Source: Steinernema hermaphroditum (taxonomy: Eukaryota > Nematoda > Chromadorea > Rhabditida > Steinernematidae). From it: DNA of 64,000 bases. The position numbers and the translations under genes are program-made. Below the pieces are notes generated by a model, which saw only the letters and a program-made list of their open reading frames with translations, had not been told where the DNA came from and did not search any database. How positions within the stretch are numbered: the first letter of the stretch is position 1; each line of letters opens with the position of its first letter. The DNA lies in NCBI GenBank assembly GCA_030435675.1, contig CM059624.1:8270769-8334768 (forward strand), in the 5' to 3' direction. Below are positions 22,356 to 32,641 of this stretch, one piece after another.

Positions 22356-23777
22356 TCAGTCGAACTCGAAAGGACGCTGTTGGGGGACGGAGCGCCTCTC
22401 GACGGCGCCATCCTCGGCGCCCGTCTTGGCCTGCAGCTGCTCTCTGTCCTTCTTTTGCTTCACGTACATCTCGAGGTCCTAAATCGAATTACCGCCAAAT
22501 GGGTCACCGAACGTCTTTCCTCGCACCCTCATCTTCTCATCGAGAAATTTGTCGATTTCCGGTTCGTTGAACTTGGCGTCGCTCGAAGGATCGTCCTCCA
22601 CGTCCTCCAACTGTTTCTAAAAGGAACGCCCTTAGAAGTGCACGGACCTCCTCCGCACGTCTTGCGGAAACTTCTCGTTGAAGTTGTCCTTCCAGAGTTC
22701 GTAGGCGTTCGAGGAGCGGATAGCTGAGTGGTTAATGCTGTCGACGGGAAGGCCGATGTCCTAAAGGCGAACATCTTCTCTTCTTTCTAGGACTGGCCCA
22801 CCTCGAAGGAGTCGCTGCCGGCGGGTACCGCGAGCGGTTTGCTGAAGTCGGTGGAAAAGCCTTTGGGGAAAGACTTGGCGAACGCGAAGTGACCGAGGAT
22901 CGCCTTTCCTCTGGAGACGAGGTTCTCCATTCGGTTACTGTAGAAGTGAAGGGAGGCGCCATGGTAGTGCGCCACAAAGCGGAGGGCGCGCGTCATCGAC
23001 CTCCGCGAGTCGGTGTCCAGGTTCTGGAACTCGTCGTACTTCGATCCAACCAGAGCCAGCGGGATCGGGAACACTCGCATGCTCTCGATATCCTAAAATT
23101 ACACTTTTTCCAAACCGGACAACTGTGAGGGAACAGACGCGATGGCTCCCGATGCGCTGCGCCGCCCTCTGGAGGAGAAGGTCGTGGAGCGTCGGATTCG
23201 ACCTATTCGTTTCGCGAAGGACCTCGTCGACGCGACGGATTGCCGCCTTCAAAAGAGCCTCCATTGCGCCCCACAGGTGCTCCGGTTTGGAAAGGTCCAG
23301 TATGATGAGCAGGGAGGTCGTTCTGACGCTCTGGTGTCCCTCACGCGATTAAAAGTGTATCTTACTCGATGTTCTTTACTGACAAGGGAACGTTGAGGAG
23401 ATTAGAGAGCAACGCTCCACCTCCGAGCTCCCAAAAGTGACCTAGTTCCTTGACGTTGTTCCGCGTGCTCCGACCAAAGGTGTATTCGAGGGCGACCGTG
23501 GGACGTGGATTCTCGTTGACTTCGAGAAGACGTTGGATCAGAGTTGTTTTACCCTAAATAGGTGATGCGCAGAAGTTGAGCGGGTCAAACGGACACAAGA
23601 TCTGTTGCCGCAGATGACGATGTGCGCCTCGTGAGATTGGCCACCTTCTGAAGGAAACTTCTTCTTGGAGAAAGTGGCACCAAACACACCTCGAGACCTG
23701 AAGTCCGGCTCCGCATCGGAAGAACGCTGTTTGGCGCTCTGAAGACGCTCTTTTGCGAGAGACCAGATGTCCAACAT
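22356..23777 (-). CDS. xbx-1: Dynein-2 light intermediate chain (DYNC2LI1/XBX-1)
   Basis: Subunit of the dynein-2 motor that drives retrograde intraflagellar transport; in C. elegans xbx-1 acts in sensory cilia. The start MLDIWSLAKERL matches the family N-terminus. A P-loop spans the first intron: GNRSC ends exon 1 (23595-23777) and GKTTLIQRL starts exon 2. Then EYTFGR, LGHFWELGGG, LLIILDLSKPEHLWGAMEAL, PIPLALVGSKYDEFQNLD and RALRFVAHYHGASLHFYS, which fit DYNC2LI1 better than the cytoplasmic dynein-1 LIC. The stop is at 22356-22358. Several introns of 37-48 bp; the one at 23350-23386 was placed by frame continuity. A nematode with cilia-specific dynein here also supports the organism call. 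Confidence 0.93.
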
Positions 23778-24123
23778 GACGACTGGAAGAGCCAAATGAA
23801 TGACCGCCAGGGGAAGCGGATCCGTTGCCACGAGCAACGACCTCTCTGAAAGCAAACGACTGGTGGTGGTCCCACCGCGATCGCGATCTAACGCAGACTT
23901 GGTGAAGTCATAACTTGATGCACCCAGAGAGCCTCTATATTTTTTTACAACCTTATTTGAAATATTCTTTCTGATGAAACATTATTTATTTATTATTATA
24001 ACAATATTAAATATTGTGATCGCGTAACAATGTTGGATGAGCAAAGAAAGTCGAGTAGATTACAATCAAACTGTTGTGCATCGGAGCAAACAGAACAAAA
24101 GAGAGTGTTTGGGCTCGGGGAAT
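23778..24123. other. Intergenic with AT-rich patch
   Basis: No gene. Bases about 23935-24020 are strongly AT-rich (runs of TTTATTTATTATTA), unlike the GC-rich genes around; could be the 3' end of the minus-strand gene at 24124 or a promoter element of xbx-1. Confidence 0.4.
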
Positions 24124-24453
24124 CTAGGGACGCTGGGCGGCGGGGTCCTGAAGCATCTGCTGGGCGCGCTCGAAGAGTCGGTCGATTCTTCCATGCGATC
24201 CTAAATCGGAAGGAGCAAAGTTAGGATCTTCGGAGGAGAAAATGCGGCGCTGGGGCGGAACGGACTGCAGGGAGTGTTCGAGCGAGTGGCGGACAGAGGA
24301 GTAAGTGCGGTTCAAACCTCTTCGGAGCTCGTGCCACGTGTTCTCCAGCTGTGTGCCCATCTTCTTGACGTCCTGCTCTACTCCTGCTTGGTCAAGGCTT
24401 GATCTCAGCTTGCTCACGACGTCTTTAATAGAAGCGAACAGTTCGGTGTTTGG
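24124..24453 (-). CDS. Small helical protein, unrecognised; 5' exons not found
   Basis: Two exons are supported: 24318-24453 (opened by a TTTTTCAG acceptor) and 24124-24200 (after a 117-bp intron with a TTTAG acceptor). They encode a C-terminus rich in charged amphipathic helices: TELFASIKDVVSKLRSSLDQ, VKKMGTQLENTWHELRRG and HGRIDRLFERAQQML. No family is recognised; the pattern could fit a secreted helical bundle or a coiled-coil. The 5' exon(s) must lie upstream of 24453 but could not be placed; a candidate mini-exon near 24535 was not convincing. Transcript data are needed to find the start. Confidence 0.45.
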   Translation of the reverse strand, partial: PNTELFASIKDVVSKLRSSLDQAGVEQDVKKMGTQLENTWHELRRGLNRTYSSVRHSLEHSLQSVPPQRRIFSSEDPNFAPSDLGSHGRIDRLFERAQQMLQDPAAQRP

Positions 24454-24764
24454 CTGAAAAACGCTTTGTAAAACGGCGGAGACACGGCTGGGATCGGTTA
24501 TGGATGCTCGTGGGGCGATGTTGCGTTGCCAATTTACGTGCTTTGGTGCTTTAAAGTCAAATGGGAAAACAGCGGTGGGTTATGGTAAGCGAGGGGTATT
24601 GCACACACTCACGTTACTTTTGTTTGGATGCTTTTGATTATCTGCAATGAGGATACGTTCAATGAGTCTTGGAATTACGCTACTCGCATTTAATTGTTTG
24701 GAGAGTCGCTCATGGGAGGATTACGGTAGTTACGGTGGCAGGGAAAAGGAAAAGAGTGTGGTGG

Positions 24765-25907
24765 TTACAAAGAGCCGTCGCTAACCCATAGACGAGAGAG
24801 ATAGTCGAGAAATGTCTCCTTTGTGACTAACGGTGCTACCGTAGTCGTGGAAGGAGTGGCGCGAAGAGTAGTCTTGCCGCGAAGTCGGATCGGGAGCCAA
24901 GGTAGCGGCGTCGAGTACCCAAGGCTTACTCTGGGAGGAGTGGCTCGCGACGGCTTCAGCGTGAAGGGCGCCACAGACTCCAGGCGGCCGCTTCCAGTGC
25001 TGACTACCTTCTTGGAGACTACCGGACCCATCGTGACGCGGTTGTAAAGCGATCTACGCGACGGGAGCGGGACTTTCGTGGTGGGAGTCCGGGGTGTTGT
25101 TGCGGGAGTCTTCGGGGGTCGACGCACCAGGAGGGGATGGTACTTGAGGATCGCTGAACGGCGATCATCGATCTGCAGAAACGATAGAAAGCGATAGAAG
25201 CACCAAGAAGACCACCCGCGAAGGTTCGTCCTCTATGGTCGAACAAGCTTCTTTACTAGTTTATTCCTCCGAAACACAACTTGTTCGACGACCACGGACT
25301 GGAGGGGCAAGAGGAGGAACGAGGATGTTGAGTCCTAAGGGGTCTTACAGCGATCAGAAAAGTCGCGGGATAGTCGAAGTGTTCATTTGGATCCAGCGAC
25401 GCCCTCCCCACAGAATCCAGTCCCTCCATTGGTAGATACCGCTCAGAGTCTCCCAGAGAACTTCCACTTTGGTGCTCAACGGTACACTTACGTCTTGCGC
25501 GGCCATCACCGGCTGTCCACCCACAGCGTTTCCGTAGTACGGCGCAATGGGTTTGCGCGAGCCGCCAGGGAGCACGTTGTTAGCAACCGCCAGTTCGCTA
25601 CCGTACTCAATCGGAGGGTTTTTCATGCCTCGTGTGTAGGCAGCATATCCCTGCGAGGGTCTACCGTAGCCAGGGATACGTTCGTAGTTGCTGGAGGGAC
25701 GGTCATAGCCGGCGTCGGATGGGTAGTTGGAGGATGACTTCGGCACCTGGTACCATGCGGCATATGGTGGCTGCTCTGGAAAAAAGACCCAAGTTTTTGC
25801 CTCTTGAAAGTCGGTACGGTACCTGCACGGTTAGCGACGTAGTCCCAGGAAGGTTTGGCGGCGGAGAGGGCGACAAGAATACCGAGGTAAACAGAGACGA
25901 GCAACAT
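24765..25907 (-). CDS. Secreted Tyr/Pro-rich and Ser/Thr/Pro-rich protein, unknown
   Basis: Five exons (25823-25907, 25492-25775, 25349-25441, 25257-25298, 24765-25172) total 912 bp, 303 residues, with all junctions in phase. A cleavable signal peptide is clear (MLLVSVYLGILVALSAA-KPS). The mature protein begins with a Tyr/Ser/Pro/Gly-rich stretch (SSNYPSDAGYDRPSSNYERI) of dispersed YxRP/GYGRPS-like motifs, then a short acidic, Phe-rich block (NEHFDYPATFL), and a basic, Thr/Pro-rich tail (TPATTPRTPTT). No cysteine pattern or enzyme motif. Such composition is common in nematode cuticle, eggshell and pharyngeal secreted proteins. I cannot assign a function. Confidence 0.7.
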
Positions 25908-26818
25908 ATTCTGTAAGGAAAAACGACCTCAGAGCAGGATATTTCGCCACTGGTGAGCGCCACGGGGACAGCGAATGGCGACGTTTTGGTCAAAAACACA
26001 AGTGATGACACGAAAAGGAATTTTCGAGAAGTAGCGCTCGGCCCTCGATGTTTTTTTTCTTGGGAGGAGGAAACAACGAGATGTTTGGTAACATTTGTCA
26101 AGTGGCTCGACTAGCCAATGTCTAAGGTAGTACAGCACTTCCTTATCGTATGATATCAAGGAGAAATCGTATTGGCAGAACTTCTAGGAGGGCCGAGGCC
26201 TATGCAAATCAAGAGCGTATCACAGAGCCAGCACGAAGTGGCCAGCCAAGATGATCCTAAAACAAAACTGATCTCTTTTGTAGGAGACTGCTTTTTGCAA
26301 AAATCGGTGACGTCTGCACGTCTTCGAAGTCCCAAAGACGTGTCCCGCCTTCGAACAAACCAAACCGGACCTTCGGGACACGAAAGCGCTAGGCTTGCGC
26401 GGAGGGACCGCTATAGAGGAAGTGCTCAGATGACACCTCACGCGAAATTATCGCCCGCTTTGTCTTTCGAGGTGCTTCACACCTCCGCCCACGATGTTCT
26501 GTTTGCTTAGGCGCGCGTGGTCACCGGGCGGACAGCTCCTCGGTCGCCAAGGACCCTTCAGAAGAAGCACGCGACAATGCGAAAGAGATACTTTCAATGC
26601 ACCCGTTATTTTAAGTGGACGCTGCTTACACGTATCCCACCGCTACCGTCTCTCAAATTCTCAAACAATGCAAAAGTCGTGGTTAATCAAGGTTTTGCGT
26701 TTCGTGAAGATGTAGAATTTGAAGATGAAGATGTTGCAACTTCACAGAACAAATCGAAAAAAGTGTTAATTAAAGGGACCCGGTCATGGATAAAAAAATT
26801 CTACAAATCTTCTGAAGC
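25908..26818. other. Intergenic, no gene recognised
   Basis: Upstream side of the secreted protein gene and left flank of a foldback repeat. ORFs on both strands are short and unconvincing. Confidence 0.4.
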
Positions 26819-27203
26819 ATGGTGGTGAAGTCGGTTTTTCGGAAAACCCAGTGGTTTTCAAGAAACAGACCTTGGGATCCAGAATGTGTTTTACCATCGG
26901 TCCCGACACGATCTATCCGGCGTGGCACGAGTTGCACAATATTTCCATTCTTTTTGGCCGAAATAAGTGACGACCAGGTCCGCGCTTGGTCACATTTTGC
27001 TTAGCAGCTTCTGGTGCGTCGAATGAGCCCAGGCTCGCCTAGATTGGATAAGTGCGCAGAAAACACGGGAACTACGGTCGTGTTCGTCATGGTAGTCGTC
27101 TCGGGACCGGCAGACCGAGAATTAGACAGTAAAACTATGTGGATCCTAAGGTCTGTTTCTTGAAAACTACTGGGTTTTTTTGGAAACCGACTTCAGCATG
27201 ATG
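26819..27203. mobile_element. Foldback (inverted-repeat) element with about 60-bp TIRs
   Basis: Bases 26819-26880 and 27140-27203 are imperfect inverted repeats of about 60 bp that share GAAGTCGGTTT, AAAACCCAGT, TTTTCAAGAAACAGACCTT and GGATCCA (a few mismatches). The interior is about 260 bp without a coding signature. This is the structure of a non-autonomous DNA transposon (MITE) or foldback element. No clear target duplication is visible, so the exact ends are uncertain. A further inverted copy of one end occurs at 27326-27366. Confidence 0.75.
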
Positions 27204-27325
27204 TTCGGCAGCCTCTAAAAGAAGGGACAAAAAGGTTTTTGGGACGAACCTCAAACTCTGCCTTGCACTTCAAGGCAAAGTTTGCACGACGTTTTTTGTC
27301 TATTTTTTGCTATTTCTCGGAAACT

Positions 27326-27366
27326 ATCATGTTTTCCGAGAAACCGACTTCACCACCGTGTTCAGC
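27326..27366 (-). repeat. Extra copy of the foldback end sequence
   Basis: GTTTTCCGAGAAACCGACTT followed by CACCACC is the inverse of the left TIR at 26819-26850, better matched in its outer 30 bp than the 27140-27203 arm. The element may therefore extend to here, with the inner arm a secondary inversion. Confidence 0.6.
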
Positions 27367-27412
27367 AACCCCGAAAACAGGGGTATACAAATGTGGTATA
27401 CCGACGTTCCGA

Positions 27413-27583
27413 CACAGTTATTCTTAACTTTTTCGGTATAAGGACCAGAAGAGAAATGTCTGAAATATGGGCTAGAGGACAGAGTGAGACATATTTCACA
27501 GTTATTCTTAACTTTTTCGGTATAAGGACCAAAGAGATATGTCTGAAATATGGGCTTAACTTTTTCGGTATAAGGACCAGTGA
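27413..27583 (+). repeat. 84-bp satellite, small block A
   Basis: Two and a half units of the satellite described for 39113-43100 (core TTAACTTTTTCGGTATAAGG). Left-most occurrence of the repeat family in the window. Confidence 0.9.
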
Positions 27584-27745
27584 ATCTGCAAATACACAGC
27601 CAATATACGTTACACCATTCTGAAGCTTACCTACGACCAGACTTGAAGGAGAGAATGACGGCTTGAGATCTTTGATTGCTTTGAGCATCTTAAGATAAGT
27701 CTTTTCGGGTTCGGGTTCGGTTTCGGGTACCCGGACAACTCTGAT

Positions 27746-27819
27746 AATGAGACACAGCTGTCTACAGAGACAGAGACCCGGCACAGACGGTCGTGTTAGG
27801 ACCCAAGTGCGTCTCTACA
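27746..27819 (-). repeat. 3' LTR remnant
   Basis: 74 bp that match the first 74 bp of the 31543-31789 LTR (minus orientation), including GAGACACAGCTGTCTACAGA; the rest of the 3' LTR is absent and replaced by unrelated sequence. Confidence 0.85.
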
Positions 27820-27834
27820 ACTCCCCCCTCCACC
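27820..27834 (-). other. Polypurine tract of the Ty3-like element
   Basis: GGTGGAGGGGGGAGT on the minus strand directly abuts the TGTAG start of the 3' LTR, the expected place for plus-strand DNA priming. Confidence 0.75.
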
Positions 27835-27947
27835 AATAGAAAGGAGCGTCCTCGCTCTGACACAATCAATCGTTCCTGGAGAGGGAGCCTGAGTCGGGAG
27901 TTCTGGTGTCAGCCTACTGGTGACAGGCGTTCGATGTCGGGGCAGCC

Positions 27948-28154
27948 TCACCGTGCCGTTCGGGGACGGTCTCTGATTTGGCGTTTGATTTCTAGAGGGC
28001 TGTAGGCGACACCCAGGGCGACGAGGATGGCGATGAGGAGGAGGTGGATGAGTCCCATGACGTCGGCGGAGAGCGGTCCGAGCAGGCAGTCCCAAATGGT
28101 CTTCTTTATCGGGATTTGCTGCTTCCTCTTCAGCTGACTGCTTTCCCGGCCCAT
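27948..28154 (-). pseudogene. Short ORF with hydrophobic helix, possible remnant of an env-like C-terminus
   Basis: Just upstream of the polypurine tract, in a different frame from the protease ORF, a 68-codon frame contains one strong membrane helix (MGLIHLLLIAILVALGVAYS) and a basic tail. Position and form fit the C-terminal anchor of an envelope-like gene, which in errantivirus-like elements sits just before the 3' LTR. The rest of such a gene is absent, so the region from protease to here appears to be a deletion join. Inference; it may simply be a chance ORF. Confidence 0.35.
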
Positions 28155-28876
28155 CTTTCTGCTCTTCAGGCTTGTCCGTTGGTTTCGCTTCGTATTTATT
28201 GTCGGATTTGACTTCGATAACTTTCGGCTCTCCAGGCTGCACTACTGTACTTTGAAGCACGCGAACTGTTTCTTCCACTTTCTTTGTCTTTCCCATTTGT
28301 GGAGTACTGGGCAGCGGAGATAAGCTGTGATATTCGTTGTTCCTGCGGTCGAACAGTGCGAACTCAAGAAGGCTGAGAAGATCGGTTCCGACGATCATGT
28401 CGTGTCCAAACGTGTCAGCGGAGATCAGGAATTTGGCCTTTTCGATTTTCCGGCCTGAGTACTCCAACGGCAAGTGCACTTCGCCAATTAACTTCATAGG
28501 CTGGCCATTAGATGCTAAGCAGGGGCGACTGCCTGATAACCTGGCCATTGCGTGTTCCGATCCTGTGACTTTTGCAAATGATCCTTGCGCGATTATTAAT
28601 AGCGAAGCGCCTGTGTCGATCAATCCGCGTACGAGCTGTCCATTTACGATGAATTTCAGCGTTGGGATGTATCCAGGTTGACCGGGGTTTTGCTTATCCT
28701 TTTTCTTGTCAGACTGCTTGCACGAAACCTGATTAACGCGGTTATTCGTCGGACGTACTTCTGTGAAGTGATTTGGGCGCTGAGACGGGATGTTAGCGTG
28801 AATGGGACGCTGTCCGTACTGACTGTCCTGAGTTTGAGTGCCAGGCGTACGGTAGCCTGCGGTAGCTTGCCGCTGG
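28155..28876 (-). CDS. Retroviral-type aspartic protease domain (gag-pro, C-terminal part)
   Basis: The frame carries the protease motif in GLIDTGASLLII (catalytic DTGA), then ILMVGTD-like flap/second half (FGHDMIVGTDLLSLLEFALF), typical of LTR-retrotransposon proteases. Upstream lies a Gln/Thr-rich linker. A charged Lys/Glu-rich tail leads into the deletion junction. It is continuous in frame with the gag ORF across the nested palindromic element, so gag and pro were one frame before that insertion. No reverse transcriptase follows. Confidence 0.8.
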
Positions 28877-28878
28877 TA

Positions 28879-29741
28879 TACTCGGATTAAAAAATTGCTG
28901 ACATTTTTTCGATTTGGTCCCACAACGCTTTTTTTTGCGCGCGCCACGCCATCTTCGTGTGTGGTACTGCATTTTACAATGGGAAATGCAAATCGTCTGC
29001 ATGTTTGGACACTTTTGACGGGGGTATCAAACGAATCTCAAAATTCTACAAGCAAATCAGTATTGCCTGGTTAATTGCGAGTCGATTGAGCCCGAAATTG
29101 TCGAAATTGAACGCGTGCACAAGAAGTTATTCACATTTTCATAGCCAGATGCCGCGATATCAATGCACAAACCATGGTTTTGTGGTGTTTCGCCGGTTTC
29201 TTTTGGAGGTTTCGCAGAAATATGGGTTGGGGCTACACAGGACGAGTCGAGAACTGTCCTGATCGAGAAATTTGGGAAACTATTTTGGCACGAGATTCTT
29301 TCATATCACGGTTCGTCGACGAGGGGAATAGGGGGTCAGGAGTGGAACTGTCGTAACTTCCGCTATACTACTGTGATCTCAATCCGATAAAGATGTCCTG
29401 TACCGGGGAAAACTCCAAAAGAAACCGCAAAACACCGCAAAACCATGGTTTGTGCATTGATATCGCGGCATCTGGCGATGAAAATGTGAATAACTTCTTG
29501 TACACGCGTTCAATTTCGACAATTTTGGGCTCAATCGACTCGCAATTAACCAGGCAATACTGATTTGCTTGTAGAATTTTGAGATTCGTGTGATATCCCC
29601 GTCAAAAGTGTTCAAACATGAAGACGATTTGCATTTCCCATTGTAAAATGCAGTACCACACACGAAGATGGCGTGGCGCGCGCAAAAAAAAGCGTTGTGG
29701 GACCAAATCGAAAAAATGTCAGCAATTTTTTAATCCGAGTA
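28879..29741. mobile_element. 863-bp palindromic MITE, TA target duplication
   Basis: Two arms of about 330 bp (28879-29208 and 29411-29741) are near-perfect inverted repeats; the central 200 bp is unique. Both ends read TACTCGGATTAAAAAATTGC and the element is flanked by TA (28877-28878 and 29742-29743), the target duplication of Tc1/mariner-type transposons. It has no transposase, so it is non-autonomous. It sits inside the gag-protease frame of the LTR element. Confidence 0.85.
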
Positions 29742-29743
29742 TA

Positions 29744-30901
29744 TGACTGCGGCGGTGCCTGTTCAGCAAATCTGGGTGCAGCGAATTGTTGTCGGTGGCT
29801 TGGACGTTGGGATACATTCCAGCGAGTATGACTGCTGCTAAGTGTTCCTCGAATGGCACTTAATTCTGTATCCATGCGAATTGCATGCGCGACCATTTCT
29901 TCGAATGACAGATTTTGCAGAGATGTCATGGCCGTCGATAGCTGCGCGTTGTTGAGTCCGATACGGAAGTAGTAACACAGCAACATCTCCGAGCTGCTCT
30001 CATCAGCTGTTGGGAATGCTGTCTTGACTGTGCGAGCAACCCGGTTGCTGTAATCGCGAACTGACTCATTATATGCGCGTTTCAGCCCTTGCGTCAACGT
30101 GTGCACTGCTTCAACCGAATCTGTACTGGAGTCCGCGATCTGCTTTATCATCCTGCGTTTGATCTCCTCGTAGTCAGCTTGCATATTGGTTGTCAGCTTC
30201 TCGAAAATACGCTTCGCTCTGTCCTTGCATTTTTCTCGTAGGTAGGAGAACATTTTGTCAGCGTCGCATCCTGCTGTCATCTCCTCAAATCGCACGAAGA
30301 ATTCCTTAAGCTTGCCCATATTTTCAAATCCGTTCAATGGTTTCAGCTCTTTCAGCTCCTGACGGCGAGTCGCGGAAGCTTGCAGATTAAGAACGGTGTT
30401 CAACTGATTTGTCAATGCAGCCATTTGCTGACTTTCAGCCACCGGTTGTTGCGCGAAGTACGGCGATGGCTGCTGCCAATGTGGCGGGTAGCTCAGCATG
30501 CCCGGGACAGTGTGTGAAGGTGGCAGCTGATATGCCCAAGGTGGAGTCATTCCTGATCCGTATGGAGGATACAAGTTTGGAAATACGTAAGGTCCTTGCG
30601 GAGGTGCTGTTGGTTGACCTTGTTGTTGCATGGTCTGCTGACCGGGCGCACCTACCACAGAAGGTTCCACGAACAAAGTTGCCGACACAGAAGGCGCGAT
30701 ATGCGTGGCGCTGTGAATCTTTGTATCAGGTCCCTGCAGGATGGCGGAAAGGGCCGGCGCTAAGTCGGGGCGCATCTCGATCAGAGTGCGGGCGGTGTCC
30801 TGCCAATTGCTGCTCAGGTTGACACTGGCAGCCTTGCGGTAGCTGTCCAAAATTTGTCCAGATGTCCAATTTTCTTGCTGCTTGTCGGCGCTGACGGTCA
30901 T
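29744..30901 (-). CDS. Gag of the Ty3-like element (N-terminal part of gag-pro)
   Basis: An N-terminal region rich in Gln/Pro/Tyr, then a helical capsid-like domain: GFENMGKLKEFFVRFEEMTA, KCKDRAKRIFEKL, RRMIKQIADSSTDSVEAV, LKRAYNESVRDYSNRV, MLLCYYFRIGLNNAQLSTAM. This matches the retrotransposon-gag fold. The frame continues upstream of the ATG at 30901 without a stop, so a start further 5' (ATG near 31258) with tandemly duplicated leader coding sequence is possible. The frame is broken by the palindromic element at 29741. Confidence 0.8.
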
Positions 30902-31004
30902 GCTGGGTGCAGCGAGTTCGGCGTTTCGGTCCTTCGTTGCAGAATCTGTGACGACTTCTTCATCTGATCTGCTGCGCTCGTGCTCAGCAATTTGCTGCAG
31001 TCGG

Positions 31005-31258
31005 CGGCGCGCGTCCTGCGCTGCGGTGCGCTTGGGGTGACCGTCGTCGTGAGTCGGATTTATGCTCTGAGGCGTCTGGAGGATCTAAGACTTTTCGAGT
31101 GCTTTCGATTCTCGAGGGAATTCTGAGCTCTTCTGAAGTCTTTCGTCCTTCTCGCACCTTTCGGCAATTACCGACTCGTTTCCAGCAATCGGCTGTTGTT
31201 GACGGCGCGCGTCTTGCTGTGCGTTACGCTTGAGATGACCATCGTTACGGGTGGGCAT
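31005..31258 (-). repeat. Duplicated segment in the gag leader
   Basis: About 65 bp at 31005-31070 and 31195-31258 are similar (both read GGCGCGCGTC near the start and share the GATGACC/GTGACC part), a tandem-type duplication with a 190-bp spacing. Confidence 0.6.
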
Positions 31259-31312
31259 TATGCTCGCTCTGATGATGATGCTCTGTTGCCGGTACTGACC
31301 TTCTGAGCGCGC

Positions 31313-31480
31313 TGGATCCTCTCGGGGATTCTCGGCGCTTTCGAGGTTCGTTGCAAGGCGACAGGCGGTGACTCGGAAGCTCTGGATCCTCTCGGGGATT
31401 CTCGGCTCTTTGTGAGTAAGGTGCCGGCTGTGACTCGGGAGCTCTGGATCCTCTCGGGGATTCTCGGCTCTCTGTGAGTA
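31313..31480 (-). repeat. Short tandem repeats upstream of gag
   Basis: Three imperfect repeats of roughly 60-70 bp containing GGATCCTCTCGGGGATTCTC. They lie in the untranslated or leader part of the element between primer-binding site and gag. Confidence 0.7.
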
Positions 31481-31526
31481 CGGCGGCGGCTTCGAAGTTC
31501 TTCTTCCGGTCGTGGAGTGACGAGCC

Positions 31527-31540
31527 GGGTCGGGGCACCA
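31527..31540 (-). other. Primer-binding site of the Ty3-like element
   Basis: TGGTGCCCCGACCC on the minus strand, two bases inside the 5' LTR, complementary to a tRNA 3' end that reads GGGTCGGGGCACCA; the tRNA is not identified. Confidence 0.7.
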
Positions 31541-31542
31541 AA

Positions 31543-31789
31543 TGTAGTATTCGCCGGGAATACAGGGATTAGCAGGCGCGGAGGTGTTGTGCTAACGAGG
31601 GAAAACGCTGCAACAAAACAGCCTTTATCCGGAGCCGAGCTGTCGCTTCTGCGACTCTCGCTCTTTAAATACACAACACGTAGACATAGACAATTAAATG
31701 AGAAATAACCGGTACAATGAGACACAGCTGTCTACAGAGACAGAGACCCTGCACAGACGGTCGTGTTAGGACCCAAGTGCGTCTCTACA
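31543..31789 (-). repeat. 5' LTR of the Ty3-like element
   Basis: 247 bp, minus orientation begins TGTAGAGACG and ends ATACTACA (TG...CA with short inverted termini TGTAG/CTACA). Next to satellite sequence on its outer side. Confidence 0.85.
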
Positions 31790-31790
31790 T

Positions 31791-32641
31791 AAATGTCTGA
31801 AATATGGGCTAGAGGGCAGAGTGAGACATATTTCACAGTTATTCTTAACTTTTTCGGTATAAGGACCAGAAGAGAAATGTCTGAAAAATGGGCTAGAGGA
31901 CAGAGTGAGACATATTTCACAGTTATTCTTAACTTTTTCGGTATAAGGACAAGAAGAGAAATGTCTGAAATATGGGCTAGAGGACAGAATGAGACATATT
32001 TCACAGTTATTCTTAACTTTTTCGGTATAAGGACAAGAAGAGAAATGTCTGAAATATGGGCTAGAGGACAGAGTGAGACATATTTCACAGTTATTCTTAA
32101 CTTTTTCGGTATAAGGACCAGAAGAGAAATGTCTGAAAAATGGGCTAGAGGACAGAGTGAGACATATTTCACAGTTATTCTTAACTTTTTCGGTATAAGG
32201 ACCAGAAGAGAAATGTCTGAAATATGGGCTAGAGGACAGAATGAGACATATTTCACAGTTATTCTTAACTTTTTCGGTATAAGGCCCAGAAGAGAAATGT
32301 CTGAAATATGGGCTAGGGTCACAGAGTGAGACATATTTTACAGTTATTCTTAACTTTTTCGGTATAAGGACCGAAGAGATATGTCTGAAATATGGGCTTA
32401 ACTTTTTCGGTATAAGGACAAGAAGAGAAATGTCTGAAATATGGGCTAGAGGACAGAATGAGACATATTTCACAGTTATTCTTAACTTTTTCGGTATAAG
32501 GACAAGAAGAGAAATGTCTGAAATATGGGCTAGAGGACAGAATGAGACATATTTCACAGTTATTCTTAACTTTTTCGGTATAAGGCCCAGAAGAGAAATG
32601 TCTGAAATATGGGCTAGAGGACAGAATGAGACATATTTCAC
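31791..32641 (+). repeat. 84-bp satellite, block B
   Basis: About ten units, with some shortened units carrying the GACCGAAGAGATATG variant. Same family as the large array at 39113-43100. Confidence 0.95.

Larger units (their letters stand above)
27746..31789 (-). mobile_element. Internally deleted gag-protease LTR retrotransposon (Ty3-like) with nested element
   Basis: Minus-strand LTR element next to satellite sequence. The 5' LTR is 31543-31789 (247 bp, TG...CA), next to a primer-binding site at 31527-31540. A gag frame and an aspartic-protease frame follow, interrupted by an 863-bp palindromic element (28879-29741). Reverse transcriptase, RNase H and integrase are missing. A polypurine tract (27820-27834) precedes the 3' LTR, of which only 27746-27819 remains. 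The gag capsid-like region is of the Ty3 type. The lack of pol indicates a deletion derivative that would need proteins from another copy. Confidence 0.8.

Noticed and set aside
22725..22770. tRNA A-box-like sequence (TAGCTGAGTGGTTAA)
   Set aside because: It lies in the coding exon of xbx-1, no B-box (GGTTCRANTCC) follows at the right distance, and no cloverleaf forms by eye.
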